Assembly (NCBI GenBank): GCA_001632435.1
Contig: KV423974.1
Span: forward strand, 62,001 to 126,000
Direction: 5' to 3'
Source: Calocera cornea HHB12733
Lineage: Eukaryota; Basidiomycota; Dacrymycetes; Dacrymycetales; Dacrymycetaceae
Length of the DNA stretch: 64,000 nucleotides
Shown here: one piece after another, positions 34,565 through 45,983 of the stretch
How positions within the stretch are numbered: position 1 is the stretch's first letter
How the letters are laid out: the number at the start of each line of letters is the position of its first letter
The notes under the pieces: model-generated
Told to the model about the DNA's origin: nothing
What the model saw: only the letters and a program-made list of their open reading frames with translations
The model's database searches: none
Made by a program: the position numbers and the translations under genes

Positions 34565-35113
34565 CTACTCCCTCGGCCCCAATAGGAAGAGATGCTTCCT
34601 CTCCACAAATGGAGTGCGGAGAGGCCCCATCAGCTCTGGGTTCTCCGAGGCCATGTCATCCCTGAAGTCCGCTTCCCACGTCTCGGGCTGCTTGAACGGC
34701 TCGCCCATCTGCTTCAGCACCGCGACGATGCAGTCCACGTCCGTCTCGCAGCTGTCAAAGTCCGTCTGGCTGACTGTGTCAAAGAAGTCGTCCGCGGTCC
34801 AATCGTTTGGCCTGGGCGGAAAGAGGCGGACCCTCCCGTAGGCGTTGGGGAGCACTGTGGGCGTCACGGCCTTGGTGGCAAGAGAGTGACAGCCTTCGCC
34901 TGAGGCGTTAGGGCAGAACTGGAACATCGTGCCTGCCCATGGGGACCTAGCTGCAAAGAGCACCTTCTGCCATGCCGGCGGCGCACCAGGAGGTGACCTC
35001 TTGAGGGAGAAGGCGTACAGGGCGTCTTGCTCGAACTGCGGCGTCTCGTACCCTTTCCCGTCAAGCGTCGTGTTGCCGGGGTAAGGGTTGTTGTATCGCG
35101 CGAAGACATTCAT
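34565..35113 (-). CDS. Hypothetical protein, 182 aa, inside the UGT cluster
   Basis: A single-exon ORF starts MNVFARYNNPYPGNTTLDG and ends HLFLLGPRE. It has no signal peptide or membrane segment, four cysteines (FCPNASGEGC and SCETDVDC) and several Trp/Phe-rich segments (DWTADDFFDTVSQTDFDSC). No family is recognised. A TATA-like CCTATAAAA (minus strand, 35199-35207) lies about 88 bp upstream of the ATG, supporting expression. Its place between the kinase and UGT2 makes it a candidate accessory member of the cluster, or simply an unrelated orphan. Confidence 0.6.
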   Translation of the reverse strand: MNVFARYNNPYPGNTTLDGKGYETPQFEQDALYAFSLKRSPPGAPPAWQKVLFAARSPWAGTMFQFCPNASGEGCHSLATKAVTPTVLPNAYGRVRLFPPRPNDWTADDFFDTVSQTDFDSCETDVDCIVAVLKQMGEPFKQPETWEADFRDDMASENPELMGPLRTPFVERKHLFLLGPRE

Positions 35114-35505
35114 GTTTAGAGAGTGTTGTCAGGGTGGGTGAAGACTAGGTTTGGTGGTAGAAGTTGTTCGGCCTCTGGGGTGCTCTCAAGAGTAGGCATT
35201 TTATAGGAAAACAGTGGCTTGAAGGTGCAGCTACACGCGTGGTGGGCCACCTTGCAAGTCCGAACAGGACGCGTACCTCTTCTTGCACGTGCTGGGAGCA
35301 GTCAACGCCGATGGGGTGCCCCTATCAAGGCCGCCACACAACAGTGACGTCCAAGTCGGCATCAGTGAGTCCTCTCAATGCCACTGGCGATTGGTACAGA
35401 GCAGCGGGACTTTTGAGGGCACGTGAGTCTAGCTCCCAGAACACACACGAGCCTCGAGGGCCCAGCACAGCGGTGGAAAGTCATTGCATGATAACACAGG
35501 TCGGA
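35114..35505. other. Intergenic between the 182-aa ORF and UGT2
   Basis: 392 bp: promoter of the minus-strand ORF (TATA-like box at 35199-35207) and UGT2 3' UTR. Nothing else seen. Confidence 0.5.
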
Positions 35506-37555
35506 TCACAAGGCCGCCCTCGGAGGCGTGTCTACGAACAAGCTCTTCAGCACCGCAAGATGCTGTTCCATCTGCCCGCCCGGTCCCAGCGCGTGTCGAA
35601 TCCTCTTGCGGATCTTTTCGGCGTTGGCCCTCTTCCGCATCCCTTCCTGGCCTTGACACGCAACTAACACCGCTCTCATCTCCTCCCTGATTGCCGCCGC
35701 AGTTCCGACTATCTCCGTCCCGAAAGGCCCGCCTCGGTATGCCTTGCCCTTCACGGGGCCATTTCGGATTTGCAGGAGCTCGAAGCCGGTATCAAGGACC
35801 TCGGACATCCACAACGCGTGTATGGGCTGATCGAGGAGGAAGGGCCACGCAATGACTGGGACACCCTGAGAGAGTGCTTCGAACGTCCCGCCCGCGCCAC
35901 AATGCGTCACCATAAAGCCGAGAGCCTAGTCACACCGTGTGTGAGCGGGAGCGTATGCGTGAGTACACTGGGGAGACGCACAGGATGGGCAAGAATAGCT
36001 TGCTGCGGTGCGTACGGAACGATGATCCCTCGACCGCTGTTCTGTATCCGCTGGACGAGCTCAGCGGGCAGGAAGGCAAGAGGAGAAGCCGCTGCGAAGA
36101 TGAACGGCATCGGCTGTTCCAACTCAAGGATCGACTCCATGAGGATGACCAGATGCGCAGGCTCTGGAAAGAACGTCGTTCCGAAGGAGATATAGATCGC
36201 TCTGCGTTCTCCATACCGCCGCCGGGCGTCGTTGAGGAACAGCATGCAGGGATCCTTGCTTTTGTACGTGTCCAGGGCGGCATCTTTCTGCTCTGAGTGA
36301 CCATTCACACCGTCGAGGAAGGCCGCTGGACCGGCATAGCTCGTCTGCACTTCTATTGCCGCCAGCGTATGACTTTTCGCAATCGAAGCTGGTGTGAATA
36401 TCAAGGGCGGCAGTTGTGGTCCGAGGCATAAGACTTGTCGGTCGCTGCCGAGAGTATACCAGTCAATGACGCCTTCTATGCCGGCTTGTTCCTGCTTTAT
36501 CATTAGCAGGGCAGGGCGAGAATCGACTCAAATACTGACAATATTCAGGACGGTTGGGAATATTACGCCGTCCGAGCATTCAACAAGTTGCAAGCCGTAT
36601 GAAGCCAATTCGTACACAGACGGGAACCAGGCAGATTGAGGCAGGTCTTCCCATTGATACATCGGTGGAAGCCCCTTGACCCTGATCACATCGTCCTTGA
36701 ACTTGGAAGACCATGCCCAGACCTGGTCTATTGCTGAGCGATCGTCTGTTTGCAGAAAGTACTTGCCTACGTGTTGGGCAATCTGGCTGAATGTTCGACC
36801 TTCTGCTCGATACGCATCAGCCTCAATCGCTCTACATTCCTCCGTGTATCCCGCGCATCGACCGCCGAGCGCGGTAGGCGCATACAATCTGCAAGAGCAT
36901 GTTGGCATACTGAGGCATTTCAGTAAGGCTGGGCTTACCGCGTGAAACACGTGGCCGAGCCAACAAAATAGATGTATACCGGAAGGGAATATCTCTGCTT
37001 CAGCTCAGACGCGACATATCCCACCAAGATATCGCAAATCACAAGATTCGGCTTCGCGGCGACTGGTTTCCAGAGCGTGCCAGTATCGTCCTTGAACGAC
37101 TCCATTCGCATCATCGCGTCGATCGCCTGGTGTATGCGCGCCTCCGCAATACGACGCGACTTAGGAACGCGTCGCGGATCCATCATCGCGAACCTCTTCT
37201 CTATCTCCGGGGTCATTCCAGCTGGGACGCGCCCGACAGCGATGACCCTGATCCGCGAGAGGACGCGCTCGTCCCCGCCTAGGAACGCGTAACGGGCCAT
37301 CTCGTCTTTGCATTTCTGCGCGACTTCTGCATCGACCAAGAATGCTGCAGGAAGAGAGGTTACTAAGTAAGACCAAAATTACAGCGAGGCACTAACAGAT
37401 GATCAGATCGGGAAACTTGCTGGCAAGATTCACGGCCAAGTTGCTTTCGGGCCGCAGATGTCCTGATTGCAGCCGTGAGTGGTCCTCCCTGAAAGTTGTC
37501 TGCAAGCATCCATACCCCAAGCCCAGAATGAAACAAGCGCCCAGTGGACCGGCAT
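35506..37555 (-). CDS. UDP-glycosyltransferase 2 (GT1 family)
   Basis: The start MPVHWALVSFWAWG (ATG 37555-37553) is followed by the GHLRPESNLAVNLASKFPD exon (about 37463-37398). The main N-terminal exon ends at about 36939 with YFVGSATCFTR. Three further exons encode AIEADAYRAEGR, MYQWEDLPQSAWFP and the GPQLPPLIF...IYISFGTTFFPEPAHL segment (to about 35960). The last exon (35913-35506) carries the donor-sugar motif THCGAGGTFEALSQGVPVIAWPF...DQP. The C-terminus has a short extension (VDTPPRAAL) absent from paralogs. With UGT3-5 it forms a subgroup marked by NGPVKGKAYRGGP. It keeps the intron after FTR. The acceptor substrate is unknown. Confidence 0.88.
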
Positions 37556-37993
37556 AGAGGATGCGGGGCGATTTCAAGTTCGTCTCCGGTAAGTTGGTAA
37601 CTTTGTACGACCCCAGAGATCCTGGCCCCTCAAAGCGGCCCCCATATCGCACATTACGTACGTTCTGCGTTCTGGGCACATTGAAAAAGCGGTCTCATTT
37701 TTCGCGTGTGAACGCTCGAGACCGGAATCATAGGCGACTTCTGATACTGGAGGGGCATAGCGTGGTGCTCAGAAAGAATTGCAGTGTCTTGGCTTCGATG
37801 AAACTTCCTTTCACTGCCCACGGTCCCGGTGAGGATACGCGCGGAGGCTGTGCAATTTGTGCCGCCAGGCGAACACGTGCTGCGAAGGCACGACGCGCTT
37901 CCTTGTTACTGTCTCATCCAGAACGAGCTGGAATGAGCTTGTTGCTGTGACTATCTCTATACAAACGCAAATCAGCCGTCTATGATAGATCTT
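37556..37993. other. Intergenic between UGT2 start and UGT3 stop
   Basis: 438 bp, presumably UGT2 promoter and UGT3 3' UTR. No clear TATA box and no ORF are supported. Confidence 0.5.
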
Positions 37994-39974
37994 CTAGGCT
38001 GCGAATTTCTCCAAGAGATCAAGATGCTTGTCAATCTGTCCTCCAAGCTGGTGCGCATCCCAAATCAACTGCTTGACCATCTCCGCATTCGCCCTCTTAC
38101 GCTTGCCCTCCTCGCCCTGACACGCCCTCAGCACCTCATCGATCTCCTTCGCGATTGCATCGTCTGTTCCGGTGATCTCGGTACCATTCGGACCTCCGCG
38201 GTACGCTTTGCCCTTGACGGGTCCGTTGCGAACTTCCAGGAGCTCGAACCCTGTATCGAGCACTTGGCTCATCCAGAGCGCGTGCGGAGGCTGGTCCCAG
38301 ATGAACGGCCATCCGATCACAGGCACGCCTTGAGAAAGGGACTCGAATGTCCCGCCACCACCGCAATGAGACACAATGACTCCGAGGGCCTGGATGCAAG
38401 TGGTCAGCTCATCGCCTAATTATGAAGGGGGGTGTATACCGGGTGAGCCAGGATCGCTTGTTGCGGGGCCCAGGGCACGATTAACCCCCTGCCGCTGTCT
38501 TTGATCTTCTTTGCCAGCTCCTCCAACACGAACGCGTTCGGTGCCGCCGTGGTGAATACAAACGGCATCGGCTTCTCGAGCGCAAGGATCCTCTCCAAAA
38601 GAATCTGTACATGCCCCCGCACCGGAAAGAAAATGGACCCAAACGAGATGTAGATTGCCGAGTTGACGCCATATTTGTCGAGGGCGTCGTCGAGGAACGC
38701 GATGCATGGGTCGACGTTTGTTTTATCGACAGAAGGCCGCTCCCTCCCCTGATACTGGAAGATTACTTCCGTTTCTGCCAGTTGGGAGGACTTCTTCCCT
38801 CCAGTCGGAGAGAAATACTCCGGCGGCAGCTGCGGTCCCAGGCAGAGGACAGGTCGATTGGCGACACCGGCATACCATCCCTTAACACCGTCGATGCCAT
38901 CTCTCTCCTATAAGCCGTATCAGATGGGTCCTGCCAAAGATTCGCAATGGTCTCACAATATCAACTACAGTCGGCAAGACTACGCCGTCAGTCATCTCGA
39001 ACAACGGATACCCCGCTGCGACCGAATCGTAGAACGAAGGATACCACGCGCTCTGTGGCGTGTCTTCCCACTGATAGATTGTCGGCAGACCTGGAACATT
39101 CACGATGTCGTCTTTGAAGCTAGCGGAGCACGCCCAGACCTTGGTGAGCTATTTCAGTATGTGCCTTGATGAGACTGATATGCCGCGCACCTGATGCGCG
39201 ATCCGTGTGAATGGCCGTCCCCCGCCCTTCTCTGGGTCAGCCTCGATCGCATGACATTCAGCGACATAGCTGGGAGACCGCCCCCCCTTCTCAGTTGGGC
39301 CGTACATCCTATCGAAAATGCATCGGTCGCCACCAACAGAATCTTCCAGGGGAAGAGACGCACCTCGTGAGTGCCGCTGCCGACCCGACGAACCACATGT
39401 ACAGTGGCAAGCCATACTTCTTCTTTAGTGCCGGGCACACATGGCCCATCATCAGATCGCAAATCATGAAGGTCGGTTTTCCGACTGGCTCCCACGTCTT
39501 GCCCTCGTCATCCTCGAACGGTCGACCCTCCATCATCGCGTCGAATGCAGCATGGATCTTCTCGACATCAGCAGGCGGGGTTGTTGGCATCCAGCGTGGG
39601 TCGAGAGACGCGAACGTTGCGGCGATCTCAGGGGTCATCGCTGCCATTGCGCGACCGAGAGGGATGAGCCGGATACGCGAGAGAACGTATTCATCGTGTC
39701 CTAGCAATGCATTGCGGTTGATTTCACCGAGAGACTTGGAGGCAAAGTCCGCGTCGACAATGCATGCTTGTTGGTACGTTTGTCACTTGCACCGCTCGCG
39801 ATGAAGAGGTAGACGTACATATGGTCACATCAGGAAACTTGCGTGCAAGGGTAACCGCGAGGTTTGACTCGGGTCGCAGATGTCCTATTGCAGGTTCAAT
39901 TTGATATCAGGCCACATTATTCCTCAGGACGCACCCCATGCAAAGCAGGTAAAGATAACCCAGTGCGCAGGCAT
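37994..39974 (-). CDS. UDP-glycosyltransferase 3 (GT1 family)
   Basis: Starts MPAHWVIFTCFAWG (ATG 39974-39972), split by an intron before GHLRPESNLAV. The central exon contains IHAAFDAMMEGRPFEDDEGKTWEP, then LPLYMWFVGSAAALTR. After the FTR-type intron come MYGPTEKGGRSPSYVAECHAIEADPE and the IYQWEDTPQSAWYP exon. The next exon encodes VLCLGPQLPPEYF and a conserved IYISFGSIFFP-like strand. The last exon (38374-37994) has SHCGGGGTFESLSQGVPVIGWPFIWDQP and NGPVKGKAYRGGPNGTEITG. Complete as far as I can trace, and closest to UGT4 and UGT5. Confidence 0.88.
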
Positions 39975-40679
39975 ATTTAGGTGGACTGCGTAAGAAAGCG
40001 AGTCAGATTCACAGCGAGATCAGATCATCCCGCATAGTCGAGATTCTCGTCTCAGTTCAGGTTTATGAGGAAGCCCGGTAGAATGCGCGGTCGATCCACG
40101 CCTCCCCAGAGCGCATAATACTGTGTGCACACTGACTCACTTGTCGATAACGATCGGCGGATGAATACATAGGAGATCTGCCATTGGCGGATCCGGCCAG
40201 CGTTGGAGGCGGACTTACACTCCCGCATTCCATCGAGATCCATCATTCCATCGAGATCCATCATCTCCTTATCAGGCAATCTCCTAGCTAAAGATTTGGA
40301 AAATCAGGCCAACACTGAATGAATTTCATATCGTGATGCATTCGGTCGGGAATGAACTCAACGTCATGTCCGAAGCGTCATGAATAGCAACTCTTCGGGG
40401 AGCGAGAGACAAGTGACGTCCGAAGCAGCAGCGGCGGCGTCCACACCTTAGGTAATCAACGGTGTGGCATAAGCGGTGCATATCAGCAAAAAGTAGACTG
40501 TTTCGGGCCAAAAGTAGTTTAAATTCAGCCTGGAGCTGAATCGATAGTGACTCGCTGCACATGTTTAGACGACCGGACTTCCATCCACATGTTCGCTCGT
40601 TAGTCAATTGCAGAACAATGTGGGCATAATGCCACCATGTTTCATTGACCTCGGGGCGCTGACAATGGAGCGACGACGC
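39975..40679. other. Intergenic 705 bp with an 18-bp tandem duplication
   Basis: Contains UGT3 promoter and UGT4 3' sequence and a perfect 18-bp tandem duplication at 40226-40261. No ORF is supported. Confidence 0.5.
40226..40261. repeat. Perfect 18-bp tandem duplication
   Basis: The unit CATTCCATCGAGATCCAT occurs twice head to tail, followed by a partial third copy (CATC). Confidence 0.9.
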
Positions 40680-42668
40680 CTAATTAGAACAGGTTACATA
40701 CTGCTTAAAGACGTCCAGATGTTGGTCTATCTGTCCTCCTGGCTGGTGAGCATCCCAAATCAACTGCTTCACTTTCTCCGCATTCGCCCGTTTCCGGCCA
40801 CCCTCCTCGCCCTGGCATGCCCGCAGCACCTCATCAATCTCCTTCGCGATTGCCTCCGCCGTTCCAACGATCTCGGTACCATTCGGTCCACCGCGGTAGG
40901 CTTTGCGATTCAGTGGCCCATTCCGAACTTGAAGCAGTTCGAAGCCGGTGTCAAGAACCTCGCTCATCCACAGCGCGTGCTGAGGCTGATCAAATGTGAA
41001 CGGCCACGCAATCACTGGCACGCCTTGGGAGAGCGATTCGAAGGTTCCGCCACCACCACAGTGTGACATGATAGCTCCAAGCGCCTGGCACATCGCGTGA
41101 GCTTTGGTCGAAGTCGCTCAGCAGCTACGTACCGCGTGAGCCAAGATGGCCTGTTGCGGAGCCCATGGAACGAACAGCCCGCGGCCGCTCTCCTTAACCT
41201 TCACGATCATCTCTTCTGACAACATCGCCAATGGCGACGCAGTAGTGAAGATGAACGGCATAGGCCTCTCTAGGGCAAGGAGCCGCTCCAGCAAGATTTG
41301 TACGAGATCCGGCCTCGGGAAGAAAATCGATCCAAAAGAGACGTAGAGGGCCGAGTGCACCCCGTATTTGTCAAGCGCATTATTGAGGAACGTGATGCAG
41401 GTATCAGCCGCACCCTCGCCCTTCCCCAGACTGGTTGCCCCAGGAAATTTCCACTGCACCTCCGCACCCGCCATCTGCGAGGTCTTCTTGGTTTCGATCG
41501 GGGCGAAGTAATCTGATGGCAGCTGGGGACCGAGACAGAGAACCTTGCGATCGGAACTGCCGGCAAACCAGTCCTTGACGCCCTCTACGCCCTCACGTTC
41601 CTACCAAGAGGTTCAGATTCTGGTGGGAGCGAGAGCTGTGGCTGTCTTACTATGTCCAACACAGTCGGCAGAAGAAGTCCATCTGCGACCTCAAGTAGCG
41701 GCCCCCCAGTCCTGATGGAATCGTACGCGGGGGCAAACCACAGGTCCTGCGGTACATCTTCCCACTGGTAGATCGGGGCAAGACCTGGGATGTGGATGAT
41801 GTCGGACTTGTAGCTGTCAGCGTATGTCCAGACCTGCGAAGAAACAGGTGAGTTTCAGTGTCCTTGAGGGATGGAGGGGGTGCATTACCTGAGCAGCTAC
41901 CTGCTGGAATGTTTTGCCTTTGCTCTTCTCGGGATCAGCTTCAATCGCGTGGCATTCCTTTTCGAAGGTCGGAGCTCGCCCTCCCATGGCAGTAGCTCCG
42001 TACTCTCTGGGTCCAGAGCCATCAGTTACCAGTGCGTGATAGTGCTAACGCGGAGCGGCGTACCTCGTAGCTGCCGCTGCGGACCCAACAAACCACACGT
42101 ACAGCGGCAGGCCGTATTTCTTCTTCAAAGGCGTGCAGGTGTCCCCCATCATCTTGTCGCAGATGATGAGACTGGGCTTCTCGATCGGCTCCCACGTATT
42201 CCCACTGTGGTCCTTGAACGCGCGTTCTTGCATCATGGCGTCGAACGCCGCAGTCAGATCCTCCACATCCGCAGCGGACGTCGTATGAACCAGGCGCGGG
42301 TCAATCGTGGCAAACGCAGCAGCTCGTGCAGGTGACATCCCTGCCATCGCTTGACCCAGCGGGATCAGTCTAATGCGTGATAGAACAGAATCATCGTTCC
42401 CCAACTGGACATTCCTCTTCATCTCACCGCGAGACTTCGACCCGCTACCTTCATCCACGAAGACGGCTGAAGAGCAGTCAGACACGCCGCTGGTGCATGA
42501 AGCAATATCGTACAGATGATGACGTCAGGAAATCTGCGTGCGAGAGCAACAGCGAGATTCGACTCGGGTCGGAGATGACCTATGCGTTAGTTAGCATCGT
42601 ATTTCATAAGCCAAGTCTGATTACATACCCCACGGAAAGGCGGTGAAAAAGACCCAATGACCAGGCAT
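40680..42668 (-). CDS. UDP-glycosyltransferase 4 (GT1 family)
   Basis: Starts MPGHWVFFTAFPWG (ATG 42668-42666) and continues with the RPESNLAVALARRFPD exon. The main N-terminal exon (about 42480-42060) holds DDSVLSRIRLIPLGQAMAG and LPLYVWFVGSAAAATR. The intron after ATR is present, and the next exon resumes REYGATAMGGRAP. The C-terminal half has CLGPQLPSDYF, LYVSFGSIFFPRPD and VPWAPQQAILAH. The last exon (to 40680) has SHCGGGGTFESLSQGVPVIAWPFTFDQP. The local motif reads NGPLNRKAYRGG, a small departure from the NGPVKGK of UGT2 and UGT3. A TATA-like box lies about 70 bp upstream. Function as for the family, specificity unknown. Confidence 0.88.
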
Positions 42669-43253
42669 GCTTGGGAGTAGAAAGTCGACAACGGACTACA
42701 ACGGTACTCTGTCACCGCGGAGGAACACCAACACCTTATAAACCCAGCGTTCGTCTGTAGGCAGTGCTCGAATCGTCGGCCCCATATCGCATTGCGATGT
42801 CGAAGCGACCAGACGTAAGAGTACACGTACTGTATAGTCTGAGATAGTGCTTATAAACGCGCGTGGACTTGGCCGGGACAAGCATGGGAGCGCCGCCCCC
42901 ACCCCGGCATTGACAGCGGTTAACAGATTGTTCTCCCCTAACCCGGTCATGCCGACGCTCGCTCCGCTCGCAGCAGGGTGTGACCGGCAAATGATATGTA
43001 AACCGGGCGTCACCGCCTTTTGTAAGTCGGCCCAGTGAAACTAGTAAATGGTAAGACGGCGAAGTGTTTCAAGCAGACGCGTCTCCCAGGCGGAATTATA
43101 ACTGCGCTATTTTGACACCCTCCGAACGGGTGCAAACACTTAAAAAATCGCTTCTTCCCGATCAGCGGGGCGACGGCCGGGACGATCGACAGGTCAATTC
43201 ATCTTGCAATTACTAGTAACTTACAACTCCGAGAGCTGGCTACATTTCGGCCA
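42669..43253. other. Intergenic between UGT4 start and UGT5 stop
   Basis: 585 bp with the UGT4 TATA-like box (TTATAAA at 42736-42742, read on minus as TTTATAA). No ORF is supported. Confidence 0.5.
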
Positions 43254-45234
43254 TCAGTGAGAACTGACAACCCCTGCATACTGCCGCAGAATATCTAGAT
43301 GCTGGTCAATCTGTCCGCCAGGTTGATGTGCCTTCCATACCAACTGCTTCACCTTCTCTGCGTTTGATCGCTTCCTCTTGCCAACCTCCCCCAAAAACGC
43401 GTTCAGCACATCTTTCATCTCCTTGGCAATCGCATCGTCCGTTCCAACGATGTCAGTGCCGTTGGGACCACCGCGATACGCCTTGCCTTTCACCGGGCCA
43501 TCGCGCACTTGAAGAAATTCGAAGCCTGTATCAAGCACTTCGCTCATCCAGAGAGCGTGCAGAGGCTGATCGGAGAAGAACGGCCAACCGATGACCGGCA
43601 CGCCCTGAGACAAGGACTCGAGGGTCCCTCCCGCACCGCAATGCGACACGATTGCCCCAAGAGCCTGGTATAGATGATGATCAGCCACGCCGATTGCAGA
43701 TGATAGATGCGCGTACTGAGTGAGCTAAGATTGCCTGCTGCGGTGCCCACGGTACGACCAACCCTCGGTGGCTTTCCTTGATCTTCTGCAGTAGCTCCTC
43801 TGACAGGACTGCATTCGGCGAAGCGGTAGTCATGATGAACATCATTGGTTTCTCCAGGCCCAAGATTGTCTCGAGAAGAATCTGGACATGCCGAGGGTTT
43901 GGAAAGAAGAGAGATCCGAAGGAGATGTAGATCGCCGAGTTTGGACCATACTTGTTGAGGGCATCGTCCAAAAAGGCTATGCAAGGGTCGGCGCCGCGCT
44001 GTCCTGGCGTCGACTGATCCGTTCCTGTCATATGATAAGGCACTTCGGTGCCCGCCAGCTCCGAGTCACTGCGTACTGGGCCAAAGAACCCTGCCGGAAA
44101 CTGTGGCCCAACACAAAGAAGTTTTCCTCCGTACCAGTCCATCACGCCTTCCACGCCTTCTCTCTCCTGCCCAGAGTATAAGTTTACATTGTGCCAAGCA
44201 GAGCTGTTGGCTCCCTTACCACATCGACCACTGCGGGTAGCAAGACGCCGTCTGCAAGTTGGAAGAGTGGGTATCCGGCCGACATGGAATCGTAGAATGC
44301 CGGGTACCAGGTCTTCTGCGGCAGGTCCTCCCACTGATAGAACGGCGGAAGACCCTTAACACGCACGATATCATCCTTGAAGCTATCCGAACGTGCCCAA
44401 ACCTGCTCGAACCTGGTCAGTAGCTAAATCGCAGAAGCAAGTAGACATCCGGACCTGCTGGGCTATCTCCCAGAACTCTCGTCCCATCCTCTTGTCTGGG
44501 TCCGCTTCGACCGCAAGGCATTCCTCGACGTAGCCTGGGGCGCGACCTCCCTTCTCTGTGGGCCCGAATTTTCTACAGAACCGAACGTCAGCCGGTGATA
44601 GAGCATCAACTTGATGGTCCACACCTCGTAAGCGGCGCTGCGCACTCGACAAACCATATGTATAATGGCACCCCATACTTCTTCTTCAGCACAGGGAGGA
44701 CGTTCCCCAGCATCATGTCCGCTATCGTCAAACTTGGCTTGGACAACGCCTCCCAGTTGCCGCCCAGTTCGTCCTTGAACGCCCTCTCCTCCATCATGGC
44801 ATCGAATGCGTCCGTGAGTTTCTGCACATCAGCCGGCGAGGTAGCAGGTGCAATGCGGGGATCAAGCGTAGGGTAGATCGCCGCCAGCTCCGGCGTGAAG
44901 TCTACGAGAGCTCGTCCGATAGGGATGAGTCGGATACGAGCGAGGAGTGACTCGTCACCGCCAAGCATGGCGTTGCGCTTCATCTCGTCCCGGCACTTGG
45001 GCAGGAAGTCGGTATCGACGATACATGCTGGCGAACGTCAAGGGCTTGACCGAAGCGGAAAGGAGGCGGAAACGCACAGATGGTAATATCTGGGAATTTG
45101 CGTGCCAGAGTGACCGCGAGGTTGGACTCGGGGCGTAGATGACCTACGTGAAGGTCAGGAAGTTGTCGACATACGCCCTTGAGCGGCCACGTACCCCATG
45201 CAAAGTAGGTGAAGAGAACCCAATGAGCCGGCAT
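43254..45234 (-). CDS. UDP-glycosyltransferase 5 (GT1 family)
   Basis: Starts MPAHWVLFTYFAWG (ATG 45234-45232); the second exon reads GHLRPESNLAVTLARKFPDITI. The third exon begins SCIVDTDFLPKCRDEMKRN. The region VPLYIWFVECAAPLTR precedes the intron typical of UGT1-5. Then come PTEKGGRAPGYVEECLAVEADPDKR, the FYQWEDLPQKTWYPAFYDSM exon, LCVGPQFPAGFF, and IYISFGSLFFPNPRHVQ. The last exon (to 43254) carries SHCGAGGTLESLSQGVPVIGWPFFSDQP and DGPVKGKAYRGG. A TATA-like CTTATAAAC (minus, 45316-45323) lies about 85 bp upstream. Complete by tracing; specificity unknown. Confidence 0.89.
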
Positions 45235-45983
45235 CGTAACCAGGAGGCGACTTTCAAAGCGGGGGGATGTCAGCAAGGGGGCACAAGGGACACCCCGTGA
45301 GAGTGAAGGTCTCCGTTTATAAGAACAGAGACGTCAACAACTCCTACGTAATGCTTAGCTTATCATGTCGTAGTGGTCCCAGGCTCAGGATGCGCACTGC
45401 CAAACTCATCGTGACCGAACTAGTAGCGCAGCGTTTCTCAACACCTTGGTGGAGCCCGCGTCACTTTGGTCGCCGAAACGGTCCACTTCGTCTCAGCGCC
45501 AATGGGTTCCATGAGCAATAAGACAAGCAAGTGGATGAGGATGGATGGGGCCGACGATCTGGAACGACATATGCAGCAGAACGCGGCGATCCTCGCATCT
45601 CCGCCGGGCAGTCTCCAGCATTGATTGCTCGGACACATCATCAGGATAAGCGAGTTTTGTGAGCTAGTAACTGATTCAGGCATCAGCAGGAAGGGATAAC
45701 ATGCCCGAGGCCGCTGACTGGAAAGGCGAGACTGGACCGGTTGTTGGACGGGGTCCAGAAAGCTCGCCTTGGAAAACGGGGTCCTCTCCGCCGTGGCGCG
45801 ACAAGCCCCTTCGAATTCTTGTCCCAACGGGCGGCGGAAAATACAGAATCTAGAATCAAAGTGAAGGCTTACATTGCTCCAGCTCAGCGAGTCTCAATAA
45901 TTTTATGGCTAACTACCCATCTGCTCTGGAACAAACAGCAATGCATCAGATTTCTATCCTATTCGATCGCCTCATCCAGCCAG
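45235..45983. other. Intergenic between UGT5 start and UGT6 stop
   Basis: 749 bp. UGT5 promoter on the left. Open frames here are shadows or chance. No gene is supported. Confidence 0.45.
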
